Source: Pseudobacteriovorax antillogorgiicola
Lineage (GTDB): Bacteria > Bdellovibrionota_B > Oligoflexia > Oligoflexales > Oligoflexaceae
Direction of reading: 5' to 3'
Length of the DNA stretch: 64,000 nucleotides
NCBI RefSeq assembly: GCF_900177345.1
Contig: NZ_FWZT01000006.1
Span: forward strand, 124,001-188,000
The notes beneath the pieces were generated by a model that did not search any database, had not been told where the DNA came from, and worked only from the letters and a program-made list of their open reading frames with translations. Shown piece after piece: positions 26,130 to 34,917 of this stretch; the stretch's first letter is position 1, and each line of letters starts with the position of its first letter. Both the position numbers and the translations under genes were made by a program.

Positions 26130-28699
26130 GACCATGCTACTGTAAGCCTAGTCCCACTGTCGGGATTATTAGCGATTGTGATTCCCGCACCCAAATTATC
26201 AGCTGCACTCACCAAAGCACCGAAACCCAGCCCCTGGCCAGATGTCTTTGAGACATCTCCGCTACTCACAGTGGAAAATTCTGGGTGAGCAAGTATCTGA
26301 TCTAAATTTGATTCGTCAAAATCTAACCCATGTTCGATACATTTCTGTTTGATAACTTCTATGTCGATTCCAGCGCCATTATCGGCTATTTCCAAGACCA
26401 TATTCGCCCCAATACTCCTAATGCTCAATTCAATCTTTGCTTCTCTTGTGGTTAGGGAGTCTTTCATTTTTGGACGAAGAAAACCGTGATCTACGGAATT
26501 CGTGAGCCCATGGAGTATGATCGCCCCAAGACTATCAAGGTCTTCATCCCGCAAGAGGTGCCATTGAATATGCAAATTCGCAGTCATCGTTAGGCCGACG
26601 TTGCTGAGTCGCTTTTGTGATTCGATCAAAATACTATTAATTTGCTGAAGTAAAGTTGGTTTAACGCTGCTTTGATGAAATACTTTCTTGTTTGTCTCTG
26701 AAAGAATACTTGCTTCTTTTTGAAGCTGATCAAGAATAGTTATAGAGTCTCGAATATTACCTGATTTTAACGTAAGTTCCAAGTTATGACATAAATCCTG
26801 AACTTCGTTAAGGTGAACTTGTCGCGCCTCCCCTTTCAGCGTATGAAGAAGGCCTAGCGCGCTGCGACTATCGCTATTCCTGACAAAATCAGCGATCAGA
26901 CCGAGCTTTCTATAAAGCCCACTAATGAAGTAAGATCCTTGCTCCCCAGACTGGATTAGAGCAACTATTCTTTCTTTTTCGTGACGTTCTTCAAGGAGAT
27001 CGTTTTTGAGACTTGCATCACGAATAGCAACCATCACATCGCTTACTTCACCATCGAGGGCAACGCAGTTCCAATAAAGCAAAAATGGTTTCCCGTTGAT
27101 CTGCCCCTCTACAGGAAGGTGGTGCTTATTCATCTCCCATGCCAACTCACCTTCTCCAAAAGCTGCTCTTAAGGAGGCGATACTGCTGCCTACATGATCA
27201 GGGCTCGTACCGAGCATCTCTAATAACTGCTTGGTATTGATTTGATCGGGATTCTGACCTAGGAGTTTCGTCGAAAACTTAGAATAAATAGGGCTGATAG
27301 ATAGATCTCTGTTGATCTTAATAATGCCCTCATCGATGTGATCTAGTATCTGTTGGAGAATATCTTTTTGAATCGATAAATCTTTACTTTGGTCTTTGAT
27401 AACCTTACGAGATCGAGCGACCATAACAAATAACATGGACAAGAGAAATAATGCTAGGAGTAGTACATAGAAAAGCCTTCTTATGGTTTCTCCAAGAGCT
27501 AGCTTTTGATCGCGAATAATAAGTTCGGTCTCTAATCGTGACAGCTCTACCAGTGAAGCTGCCTGTGAGGCACTATCCTTATAAGCTTTCTCAATGCTTT
27601 GCAAGTAGAGATCATAAAAATTCCTGAGTACTGAAACTTCATATTTAGTACCTTCAAATGCTAATATCCGTTTATAAACATCTATTTTTACGGAAACTGG
27701 AACTTCATTATGAAGTTCCAGGCAGGATTTCAGATTTGAAGCACCTTCGATCTTTTTTTTGATCAATTCTCTATAACAAGAAAGATAGCTCCTCTCCACA
27801 GGACTCCTATCATCGTCACTTGGCATTTCTGAAAGATACTTACGAGCTTTCACATTGTCATCTGCATAGGCAGCAGCAAGAGCCGCGAATGTTACAGAGA
27901 ATACCTCCCAAGCCTTATAAGCCCGAGCAGCCTCGAACTCACGGACCGAAGCCTCGTACTCTTGTAGTATCAAATAAGCATTCCCAATATTGTAAGATGC
28001 AATCTGAATATCGCGAACTAGAGAATTCTTTCTTCCTTTCTCAAGGTTATCCTCCTCAATCTTCTTATATGCAATAGATCGAATCTCATTGAGCAGATCA
28101 ATACCCTTTCTTACATAGCTTAGGTTGCCATGCTCGATATATAGTGTGGCAGCATTATGATAAAGATAACTGAAAGACTCGAACTTATCCTTGGGCACGA
28201 TTACGAGAGCTTTTTGATAGCTATCAAAAGAACTGGCGATATCTCCTTCCAAAGATTGATACCACCCCAGGTTTGAATAGGCTGATGCTAGTGCAGAGAT
28301 GTTACCATTCGTTTTAGCTAGACTGATAACTTCGTTTAGTTCGTCCGTGAGTTTAGTGATGGGCAACACACCTTCAGCACTACTAGCACAGTTGATTCGA
28401 GCGTCTAAGTCTTGTGGATCAGGAGGGACCTGTTGACAATACTTGTAGGCTTCAGTGTAATCGCCCCGATCCATAGCTTCGTCCACCTTCACTTGCGAGG
28501 CAAAATAACGACGCACGGTCGTGCTCTCTATATTCACGTCCAACCATTTAAGCTTTTGCTGATAACTTGTTTCGAGGTATTCCTTTGATTTAAGTTTCTC
28601 TGATTCCTTTTGAAAGTCGAAGTCATAGGCTTTCACGAAAGCTAGCAGAACTGGGTCGTAGCTTATTAACAACGCAAATATGTAATAGTAGAGGCTCAT
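26117..28699 (-). CDS. TPR-sensor CheA-like membrane kinase (Hpt + HATPase)
   Basis: 860 residues. The N-terminus MSLYYYIFALLISYDPVLLA is a signal anchor. A periplasmic helical region to about 400 has TPR repeats (LASAYSNLGWYQSLEGDIAS, ASYNIGNAYLILQEYEAS). One transmembrane segment (LFYVLLLALFLLSMLFVMVA) precedes a coiled coil and a PAS-like domain (~435-560). The Hpt domain has His617 in LLHTLKGEARQVHL, and a CheA-type HATPase closes the protein (LTNSVDHGF, EIADNGAGID, SGQGLGFGAL). The G2 box reads GQGLGFGA rather than the GRGVGMDA seen in its relatives. No HisKA, CheW or receiver domain. Start supported by AGGA upstream. Confidence 0.83.
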   Translation of the reverse strand: MSLYYYIFALLISYDPVLLAFVKAYDFDFQKESEKLKSKEYLETSYQQKLKWLDVNIESTTVRRYFASQVKVDEAMDRGDYTEAYKYCQQVPPDPQDLDARINCASSAEGVLPITKLTDELNEVISLAKTNGNISALASAYSNLGWYQSLEGDIASSFDSYQKALVIVPKDKFESFSYLYHNAATLYIEHGNLSYVRKGIDLLNEIRSIAYKKIEEDNLEKGRKNSLVRDIQIASYNIGNAYLILQEYEASVREFEAARAYKAWEVFSVTFAALAAAYADDNVKARKYLSEMPSDDDRSPVERSYLSCYRELIKKKIEGASNLKSCLELHNEVPVSVKIDVYKRILAFEGTKYEVSVLRNFYDLYLQSIEKAYKDSASQAASLVELSRLETELIIRDQKLALGETIRRLFYVLLLALFLLSMLFVMVARSRKVIKDQSKDLSIQKDILQQILDHIDEGIIKINRDLSISPIYSKFSTKLLGQNPDQINTKQLLEMLGTSPDHVGSSIASLRAAFGEGELAWEMNKHHLPVEGQINGKPFLLYWNCVALDGEVSDVMVAIRDASLKNDLLEERHEKERIVALIQSGEQGSYFISGLYRKLGLIADFVRNSDSRSALGLLHTLKGEARQVHLNEVQDLCHNLELTLKSGNIRDSITILDQLQKEASILSETNKKVFHQSSVKPTLLQQINSILIESQKRLSNVGLTMTANLHIQWHLLRDEDLDSLGAIILHGLTNSVDHGFLRPKMKDSLTTREAKIELSIRSIGANMVLEIADNGAGIDIEVIKQKCIEHGLDFDESNLDQILAHPEFSTVSSGDVSKTSGQGLGFGALVSAADNLGAGITIANNPDSGTRLTVAWSQPL

Positions 28700-28919
28700 A
28701 TGGTCCTACTTGCAGCAATGATGCTGATAGGACCATCGGAAAATAGACATAAAACTTTATTATCTTTGATTTTTTTAGCTATTTGAATTCTATAAGGAGG
28801 GAATCAGGAGCTAATGTAGATCGTTGTTGTCGGCCCCTTTCTGCCAGGGGCGACTTAAGCTATAAGCATGATTTAGTTTTGTTTCTAGATCATTTTTAGG
28901 GATATCGATAAACTTGTAG

Positions 28920-30188
28920 CTAACCTCGATTTTCACTGGGGCTTTGCCAACCACGGGGTACGACACCTAGGCGAACTCGTTGTGGATGGTTCCCAACGTC
29001 CACAGACATAATCTTCTCGCCAGATTCGAAATCAATTACAGTCACCACGTCTGTATCACTCTCTGAAATGACACAAGCCTGACCATCGGCGCTTTCTGTC
29101 GCCCAGTAGGGCTTACCAGCCGAAATGATAGGGCCTGTTTCTCCGCTACTTATATCTACGATGGTTGCATACTCATCCATCGTTCCTGCAACACATAACT
29201 TAGTGCCGTCGGAGTTGATCGAAAGTCCATGGTGGCGACTATCGTTCACATAAGATACCCGACTTTTGGGAGCTGCTCCCTCGGGCAAGGGAATGATCCT
29301 CGTAATTGAATCCGTTGCAAAGTCATACTCCACCACACCATTGAAAAATGAAACCTGAAAGTACAGTGTTTTTTCGTCAGGACTGAAGGTGTAAGGGCGA
29401 ATCGAATCCGATAGATCCTTGCGGCCAAAGGCATCAAGGCGATCCCTCATATCAATGTGATTTGTTACAGACTTGCTTTCCCGGTCATAAATCGTAATTT
29501 TCCGGTCACCCTTGGTAAAGTCGAGCCAAGGAGCGTCGAATGGCGTGTTTACGTCGCCTATTGCTGCATTGAACACATAGCGACCGCCGTTGATATACTT
29601 GTTTTCGTGAGGTTTATCACCCGTTTCAAAGCGACCATTCTCTTTACCAGTATAAATATCGAGAAGGTGAACGACATTGCCTGTTGACGCAGAAACAGCA
29701 ACCTCACGGCCGTCAGGAGAAACAGCCATATGGTCTGCACGGTAACCTTCAACTGGGAAGCGCCAATTAATTTTACCAGTTTGAAGAGAGATCGATACTA
29801 CATCCGCAAAGCTCGGGCGAGATATCACCAAAGCCGAGCCATCAGGAGTAGAGTACATGTCATCCACAAATTGATCATTGCCCTCACCGACTGTCGCACG
29901 AATTCCATAGAAAAAGAACATCCTGATCGGACTGCCCTTTATTTCTTTCATACGCTCTTCATAATCCGGAATGGCGTTCATGCGTCCTACATGAGAGTAA
30001 GCACCCTCCGGCTCGATCACCGTCACAGTTCCATCCCAATTGTTCCCTACAAACATCACTTGCTTGGTGTCTGGGTGTTCGCCACCCTTGTCGTAATTAG
30101 CGTAGCCATGTGCAGAAGACATGAATCCTATGCAAAAGGTGCATATAGAAACTATTTTGAGGCAAAGTTCGGCATTTTGAGCTTTCAT
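28920..30188 (-). CDS. Exported YncE/YVTN-type beta-propeller protein
   Basis: About 422 residues from the ATG at 30188, which has GGGG seven bases upstream (an in-frame upstream ATG at 30209 does not). A signal peptide ends near SSAHGYAN. The rest is a set of beta-propeller blades of the YVTN/YncE kind: VMFVGNNWDGTVTVIEPEG, HMAVSPDGREVAVSASTGNV, YTFSPDEKTLYFQVS, LSINSDGTKLCVAGTMDEY and VVTVIDFESGEKIMSVDVGN. Such propellers bind other proteins, DNA or small ligands and often accompany quinoprotein systems; nothing nearby tells which. It appears to be transcribed alone. Confidence 0.8.
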   Translation of the reverse strand: MKAQNAELCLKIVSICTFCIGFMSSAHGYANYDKGGEHPDTKQVMFVGNNWDGTVTVIEPEGAYSHVGRMNAIPDYEERMKEIKGSPIRMFFFYGIRATVGEGNDQFVDDMYSTPDGSALVISRPSFADVVSISLQTGKINWRFPVEGYRADHMAVSPDGREVAVSASTGNVVHLLDIYTGKENGRFETGDKPHENKYINGGRYVFNAAIGDVNTPFDAPWLDFTKGDRKITIYDRESKSVTNHIDMRDRLDAFGRKDLSDSIRPYTFSPDEKTLYFQVSFFNGVVEYDFATDSITRIIPLPEGAAPKSRVSYVNDSRHHGLSINSDGTKLCVAGTMDEYATIVDISSGETGPIISAGKPYWATESADGQACVISESDTDVVTVIDFESGEKIMSVDVGNHPQRVRLGVVPRGWQSPSENRG

Positions 30189-30364
30189 GTAGATCCCCTT
30201 TTTCTGCACATCATTGACTTGCTATTCACAAAAGTCAAACGCTACGTGCTAGAAATCAAGTTAAGAAGAACTAAAGTCTAGCTTAGGACGATGAGTGAGC
30301 TATCGTTTGGGAGCCGGTGGAGCGACCGCCCAACCGCTGGTTGAGCGATCGACTAATCAAAACT

Positions 30365-31183
30365 TTAAGCTTCTGTTGACTGATGATCAACGTCAGTCTC
30401 AGGCTTTTCTTCTACTTCTGGTTCTGCGGGACACTCTTGGTAATCAAGCCCTACAACATCAACTCCTCGCTCGATGAGATCGTTAGCAAGTTCCTGTTGA
30501 GAGCTATCACAGATTCTATTGAAGGCTAGGGTTACTGTTTTAAGATTCTTTAGGTTCGCGATAGGACTTAAGTCAGTTACCTGATTGTCACCAATTGCTA
30601 GAACCTCAAGATTCTCAAGGCTTTCTAAATGAGATAGGTCGCTCACTTGGTTTCTTGCAATCGATAGATAGCTAAGGTTCGTCAATCCCTCGACACCCAC
30701 CAAGCTACTTAGACCATTGTCTCCAGCACGAAGTGAGCTTAGATGACTCAAACGTCTCAATGGGCTCAGGTCAGTAATCCGATTGCGAGAAATATCTAGA
30801 CTTTCAAGCTTATCCATTTCTGACAAAGCGTCGATATTTTCGATTCTATTCTGACTTAGTTTAAGATAGCTAGCACCAGTAAGCCATTGTACTCCTGTTA
30901 AATCAACAAGACCCGTTCTTCGAAGGGACATGGTTTTAGTTTCTTCTAACTTTACTAGCAGTTGACTACAAGCTTCATTGTTGTTTTCCAAAGAAATTCG
31001 GTAGTAGTCAGCAGCAACCTTTAAAAAATGGTCATTTGCTATACCGGCATTCACCATTTCAACACAAGAATCTTGAGCAGATGGTGCCGTTGTAGCACCT
31101 GCTTCACTAGATGATCCAAGCTCTGTAGCAAGGCCTGATTGTCCTAGTAGACAAGAGGCAGAAAGTAGAATTTGTAGCTTCAT
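30365..31183 (-). CDS. Exported leucine-rich-repeat protein
   Basis: 272 residues with a signal peptide (MKLQILLSASCLLGQSGLAT). From about 90 to 235 there are six to seven 22-residue internalin-type LRRs (LESLDISRNRITDLSPLRRL is one unit), closed by a cap NRICDSSQQELANDLIER and VVGLDYQECP. The tail is Glu/Thr-rich. The cap is nearly the same as in the LRR lipoprotein at 31972, so they are paralogues. It is the last gene of a five-gene minus-strand cluster of exported proteins, ending 9 bases after the helical/W-domain gene. LRRs of this kind bind proteins; a role at the cell surface is likely but unproven. Confidence 0.85.
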   Translation of the reverse strand: MKLQILLSASCLLGQSGLATELGSSSEAGATTAPSAQDSCVEMVNAGIANDHFLKVAADYYRISLENNNEACSQLLVKLEETKTMSLRRTGLVDLTGVQWLTGASYLKLSQNRIENIDALSEMDKLESLDISRNRITDLSPLRRLSHLSSLRAGDNGLSSLVGVEGLTNLSYLSIARNQVSDLSHLESLENLEVLAIGDNQVTDLSPIANLKNLKTVTLAFNRICDSSQQELANDLIERGVDVVGLDYQECPAEPEVEEKPETDVDHQSTEA

Positions 31184-31192
31184 TACTTACTC

Positions 31193-31945
31193 CTATTTTA
31201 ATGAACCGTTCCAATGGCCTTTCTTATTCTTTCCAATGCGAGAGCCATTCCCCCATTTTCCTGAAAAGCTTTCACCATCATTATTAAGGTAGAACTGATA
31301 CCAACCAGTCGCACCGTTTTGAAACCTCCAGAGCCCTTCGACTCGCCTGTTATCGTTTTCAAAATCAACTTTAGTAAAACGACCTTTCGATCCACCATCC
31401 GTGCGATATTCAGCATCAGATCCAGAAAACGTCATTGTGCCGTTAATCCACTTGCCAGAAGGGTTCGTATAGCGAATGTCCCAAGCGCCTGCCAACCATG
31501 GATTGATCAAACCTGAGTCTTCAATAATTTTTTCCGCCTCCTCGATTTCAAGCAGCAGTTCATCGAATATGTCTGCTATGGATATATTATTTTGGTTAGC
31601 TAACCAACGACCTTCATATATTAGGGATCGAGCTTCTTTTAGCTCATTCAGACCACTTTGCACGAGAACCCCGGCAGAAGTTGAATCTCTGGCAATCGCT
31701 GCATCGTTGAAAAATTCACCAGCGGCAATGAAACGCTCATCGATGGTCGGAAGAATCTCATTGAATATTCTATCTTCGACATCTGTTAGAGGTGTAGACT
31801 TGACAAAATTGATGTTGATCTTTGATCTAAGGTTTTCTGTAATATCTAACAATCGGTTAGCATCACCCCTGAAGTCTGCCATTGCGGACGAGGCAGTAAG
31901 AACTGTATAGAAGGCGAAAAAAGCCCGGATAATAACTGATTTCAT
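31193..31945 (-). CDS. Exported helical protein with C-terminal Trp/Gly-rich domain
   Basis: About 250 residues from the ATG at 31945 (AGGA six bases upstream). Signal peptide MKSVIIRAFFAFYTVLTASS. The N-terminal ~130 residues are helical and related to the two small proteins upstream: NEILPTIDERFIAAGEFFNDAA and IFDELLLEIEEAEKI match the same places in the 32713 and 33214 products. The C-terminal ~95 residues are a beta-rich Trp/Gly domain (WRFQNGATGWYQFYL, FSGKWGNGS, GHWNGSLK) also found at the end of the RTX protein at 39989. I recognise no named family. Its start lies just inside the 3' end region of the upstream LRR gene. Confidence 0.75.
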   Translation of the reverse strand: MKSVIIRAFFAFYTVLTASSAMADFRGDANRLLDITENLRSKININFVKSTPLTDVEDRIFNEILPTIDERFIAAGEFFNDAAIARDSTSAGVLVQSGLNELKEARSLIYEGRWLANQNNISIADIFDELLLEIEEAEKIIEDSGLINPWLAGAWDIRYTNPSGKWINGTMTFSGSDAEYRTDGGSKGRFTKVDFENDNRRVEGLWRFQNGATGWYQFYLNNDGESFSGKWGNGSRIGKNKKGHWNGSLK

Positions 31946-31971
31946 GATCATTCCTATGCTTAAAGTTTTGA

Positions 31972-32661
31972 CTAACAATTTTGCTTATCAAGCCCGACGA
32001 CCTTGGGCACATGACGTTTTAGTTTTTCTTTTTCTTTCGGATCGCATATACGATTCATTCCGACAGACAGATACTTTATGTTGGGCAAAGATAGGATAGG
32101 CTCAATGCTACTAATCTCATTGCCATGAATTCTTAGTGTCTCTAAACGACTTAATTTTTCTATGCCGTTTAAACTCTTAATCCGGTTATAAGGCGCAGAT
32201 AACCTAATCATCTTTGTAAGTGAAGCTATTGGTTGGAGATTGGAAACTTCATTTTTAAAGAATCGAAGGGATCTCAGATTTGCTAAACCGCGAATGGCTT
32301 CTAGTGATCTGACCTCATTGAAACTGAAATCGAGCTTCTGCAATTGCTCTAAACCTTGAAGCCCTTCTAGAGAAGTTATATTATTGCGACTAACAATAAG
32401 GGCTTTCGTATCTCTAAAGTCACTTAAAAACTGAAGGTTTGTGATGCCAACATCGATTAGCTGAACACCGACATCGTCATGCAGTTGATCAAAAGCCTTC
32501 TGGCACTGCCCTTTACTAAAGTTTTTAACCAGCTGCGACTCTAATAATAGCTGATGGAAACGTTCTTGCTTTGCTTGCGAGCAGTAATCCACAAAATTGT
32601 TGTCCGAGTGGGTGCAAGCACAAACAGTAATGGTAAAAAACCAAAGCAATAACATTCTCAT
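31972..32661 (-). CDS. Leucine-rich-repeat lipoprotein
   Basis: 229 residues. MRMLLLWFFTITVCACTHSD is a lipoprotein signal with lipobox VCAC. After a Cys-containing helical segment (DYCSQAKQERFHQLLLES, KGQCQKAFDQL) there are about five internalin-type 22-residue LRRs (LRSLRFFKNEVSNLQPIASL is one), with the same C-terminal cap as the neighbouring LRR protein (NRICDPKEKEKLKRH, VVGLDKQNC). It is flanked by members of the small helical family in the same operon. Confidence 0.85.
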   Translation of the reverse strand: MRMLLLWFFTITVCACTHSDNNFVDYCSQAKQERFHQLLLESQLVKNFSKGQCQKAFDQLHDDVGVQLIDVGITNLQFLSDFRDTKALIVSRNNITSLEGLQGLEQLQKLDFSFNEVRSLEAIRGLANLRSLRFFKNEVSNLQPIASLTKMIRLSAPYNRIKSLNGIEKLSRLETLRIHGNEISSIEPILSLPNIKYLSVGMNRICDPKEKEKLKRHVPKVVGLDKQNC

Positions 32662-32712
32662 AGTGGCTCCGATCAGTTTGGTTCCAAGAGCATAGCTCTT
32701 GGAACCAAGGTT

Positions 32713-33153
32713 TTAGCAACCCGCAGTTTCACGTGCAAATTCTAGCTCATCTTTAAGCTCATCAAACTCTTCAGCATATGGAGTTAGAATTTTTCCATCA
32801 AGAGACTTGATTCGCGCAGTTCCTACACGGAGAGTTGCCTGTGAAGTTTTGCTACAACCTCTTTGAAACTGTCGGCGGCCTGTGAAAGACTTAGGGTCTT
32901 TGTCAAGCTCGAAAGCCGCTTCGTCGAAGTAGAAAGAAGCATCTTCTAGCCGCTCGTTAATGGCAGGAAGAAGAGTTTCAACAATATATACATCAGTTTC
33001 GTTTTCAACGTTTTGACACTCACCTTCGATTCTTTCAATGCTGCTGCGAACATTATCAGAAGTCACTTTCATTCTCTGAGCATCTCTTTGCGTAGCTGAC
33101 ATAGCAGAAGATGTAAGGCCGATTAAGCTGAACGCGACAAGTAAGTTTCTCAT
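32713..33153 (-). CDS. Small exported helical protein
   Basis: About 146 residues. The ATG at 33153 (MRNLLVAFSLIGLTSSAMSA) is preferred to the one at 33162, because the AAAGG ribosome site abuts the earlier ATG but is 9 bases from this one. After the signal peptide it is helical and has paired cysteines (EGECQNVE, QRGCSK, terminal TAGC). ETLLPAINERLEDASFYFDEAA and EEFDELKDELEFARE align with the 31193 and 33214 products. Function unknown; no named family. Confidence 0.72.
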   Translation of the reverse strand: MRNLLVAFSLIGLTSSAMSATQRDAQRMKVTSDNVRSSIERIEGECQNVENETDVYIVETLLPAINERLEDASFYFDEAAFELDKDPKSFTGRRQFQRGCSKTSQATLRVGTARIKSLDGKILTPYAEEFDELKDELEFARETAGC

Positions 33154-33213
33154 AATTTTCATCCTTTAAATTTAAGAAAAAACTCTAAAAAAGCCGGAAA
33201 TCCGACAAAAAAA

Positions 33214-33678
33214 TTATCTACAAGCTGCATCATCCAATGCAGCTTCTAGTTCTGTAAGTAGTTCTGTGAACTCTTGGGGCGCAAAGAGCTTTGATTTTCC
33301 AGCATAAGATATGGTTCGTTCCACCTTTATATTGGTGCCAATGATTTCTCCGCAGGCACTAAAGAAAAGGTTATACCCTTCATGCTTGGGAATCAGTTGG
33401 GCTGCGTCGGAAAGCTTATTGCCCGCTGAAATCAAAGCGTCTTCAATATCTTCCATCTTAGTTTCTATTTGGGAGTCATAGCGATTGCCGACAAACTTAA
33501 CTGTTGTTGGAAACGGGTTCTCGGAATCTTGATGCACACTACTGGCTACCACCTCGGTTCGGATGCGGCTCAGGGCTCCCAGGCTTTTATTAACACCGTC
33601 TAAAAGACCGAGAGCATCGGCACCGTAGGAGGCACTGGCTGCACCTACCAATTGGGCTACTAGGATTAACTTCTTCAT
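33214..33678 (-). CDS. Small exported helical protein, first gene of the LRR cluster
   Basis: About 154 residues. The start is the ATG at 33678 (MKKLILVAQLVGAASASYGA) with AAGGA eight bases upstream; the codon before it is TTG. The mature protein is helical, with METKMEDIEDAL-type heptads and two or three cysteines. EDIEDALISAGNKLSDAAQL and QEFTELLTELEAALDDAACR match the equivalents in the next two helical proteins, showing a tandem family. Only ~60 bp separate it from the next gene. It is divergent from the 34013 gene. Confidence 0.72.
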   Translation of the reverse strand: MKKLILVAQLVGAASASYGADALGLLDGVNKSLGALSRIRTEVVASSVHQDSENPFPTTVKFVGNRYDSQIETKMEDIEDALISAGNKLSDAAQLIPKHEGYNLFFSACGEIIGTNIKVERTISYAGKSKLFAPQEFTELLTELEAALDDAACR

Positions 33679-34012
33679 CAATTCTGTCCTTCAATCTAAT
33701 TGTCACACCATCGCTTCGTTGGTGCTGAATATGTAACCCAGGAATCTGAAGGAAGAAATTATCTTGAAGGAAATAATTTCGTTGAAGTTCACTAAGTGAT
33801 AACCACAATGGTGTTTCGAACGATTCATGATGATCGCGTCAATAATACACTATATAGGAGAAATAGTCGGCAAGACATAAATAGAATCGGCTGCGCCTAT
33901 ATGCAGTTCTCAGGCATATTACGTCCATGGAAACTACGAATTATCTGTCGTATAATGGAGAGAAGACAATAGTCCGATAATAATAATTAGTAACCTCTTG
34001 GGGGATTCTTCC
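33679..34012. other. Divergent promoter region between the LRR cluster and the pseudo-receiver operon
   Basis: 334 bp, AT-rich. GAAATTAT at 33755-33762 is the exact complement of ATAATTTC at 33773-33780, a candidate operator about 80 bp upstream of the LRR-cluster start. No coding sequence is supported; short open frames here have no ribosome site or family match. Confidence 0.35.
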
Positions 34013-34195
34013 ATGTGTATCATATGTCTCGAATTTAACAAACGTCAGGACTTCGTCGATGCCGACCGCATGATCGAAGCAGCGAGGCGAGAAGCAAACG
34101 CAATATCCGAAGACCATCTGAATCGATTAGAAAAACAGTTAGAGAAGATGAAAGATCAGCCCGGCAAGCCAGATCTATTGCAAATCGACGACTAA
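34013..34195 (+). CDS. Small cysteine-motif protein
   Basis: 60 residues starting MCIICLEFNKRQDF, preceded by GGGGG eight bases upstream; the frame also contains a TTG at 33998 without a ribosome site. The CIIC at the N-terminus may bind a metal or be redox active, and the rest is a charged helix (EDHLNRLEKQLEKMKDQPGK). I do not recognise a named family. It precedes the two degenerate receiver proteins on the same strand, by 82 bp. Confidence 0.55.
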   Translation: MCIICLEFNKRQDFVDADRMIEAARREANAISEDHLNRLEKQLEKMKDQPGKPDLLQIDD

Positions 34196-34277
34196 TCAGC
34201 AAATTCTTACCAAAACGGAACATTATTCACCTCATGGATCTCTCGGGTTCAGTCGAAACCGAAGTTGAGGTGTATAA

Positions 34278-34916
34278 ATGACTAACAAGCTTATTAAAAT
34301 GAAGACAAAAAGCTCTTTCAATCAGGAGTCGCGAAAGGCATTTCTTGAAGAGCTTCACGGTCATCAGGCAGACGAGTCTTGGCAATCAGCAGTCGCTCAG
34401 GATGAACCCTGGGCGCTGACCCACGAAGCCAAACGCCTTTCAAAAAGCTCCCTTCTCGACGAACGTCAACAAGCCGACAGCTTATCGAATAAACTGAAAG
34501 AGCAAGGGTTTGTCAGCCGTGCTGATAAGATTCGTAAGCTCCGAGAAGCCAGACAAAACAGAGCAAAGCTCATGGTTTTAGCATCCACAGAATCGACCGT
34601 AGAGGCTAGTCGCCAGCTAGAAAACTGTGACATTGAAGTCTTCAATAACCCCAAGCTCGCCTTAGAGGCTATCAAGCTTCGAGATTTTTCTGCATACATT
34701 ATCGACTTTGATTTGCCATTGGCCAATGGCCTTCAATTCATGACGAGTATCCATCACCAAGATTTTGAGCATAGAGCCTTAGTGATTTTAGTTGCAAAGG
34801 ACATTACTCCCGAGATGATCAAGCAGGGGCGCACCCTGAGCGTTAATCATTGGCTGATTCCCGATGACCTTGAGAAGAAACTAGCTGGTGCCGTGGCGCA
34901 GTTGAAGGACCCATAA
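34278..34916 (+). CDS. Degenerate receiver-domain protein
   Basis: 212 residues. The first ~90 are helical and highly charged. The C-terminal ~115 have the receiver pattern: KLMVLASTESTVEASRQL, DFSAYIIDFDLPLANGLQF and ALVILVAKDITPEMIKQG. The phospho-acceptor Asp is present (YIID), but the acidic pair that binds Mg in true receivers is replaced by STES, and the KP near the end is replaced by IPDD. Phosphorylation is therefore doubtful. GAGG is eight bases before the ATG. It ends one base before the next gene (TAA C GTG), so the two are coupled. Confidence 0.7.
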   Translation: MTNKLIKMKTKSSFNQESRKAFLEELHGHQADESWQSAVAQDEPWALTHEAKRLSKSSLLDERQQADSLSNKLKEQGFVSRADKIRKLREARQNRAKLMVLASTESTVEASRQLENCDIEVFNNPKLALEAIKLRDFSAYIIDFDLPLANGLQFMTSIHHQDFEHRALVILVAKDITPEMIKQGRTLSVNHWLIPDDLEKKLAGAVAQLKDP

Positions 34917-34917
34917 C

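Noticed and set aside
29730-30281. A 183-codon plus-strand open frame opposite the beta-propeller gene
   Set aside because: It is the complement of the propeller gene, without ribosome site, and the reverse strand has clear propeller blades.
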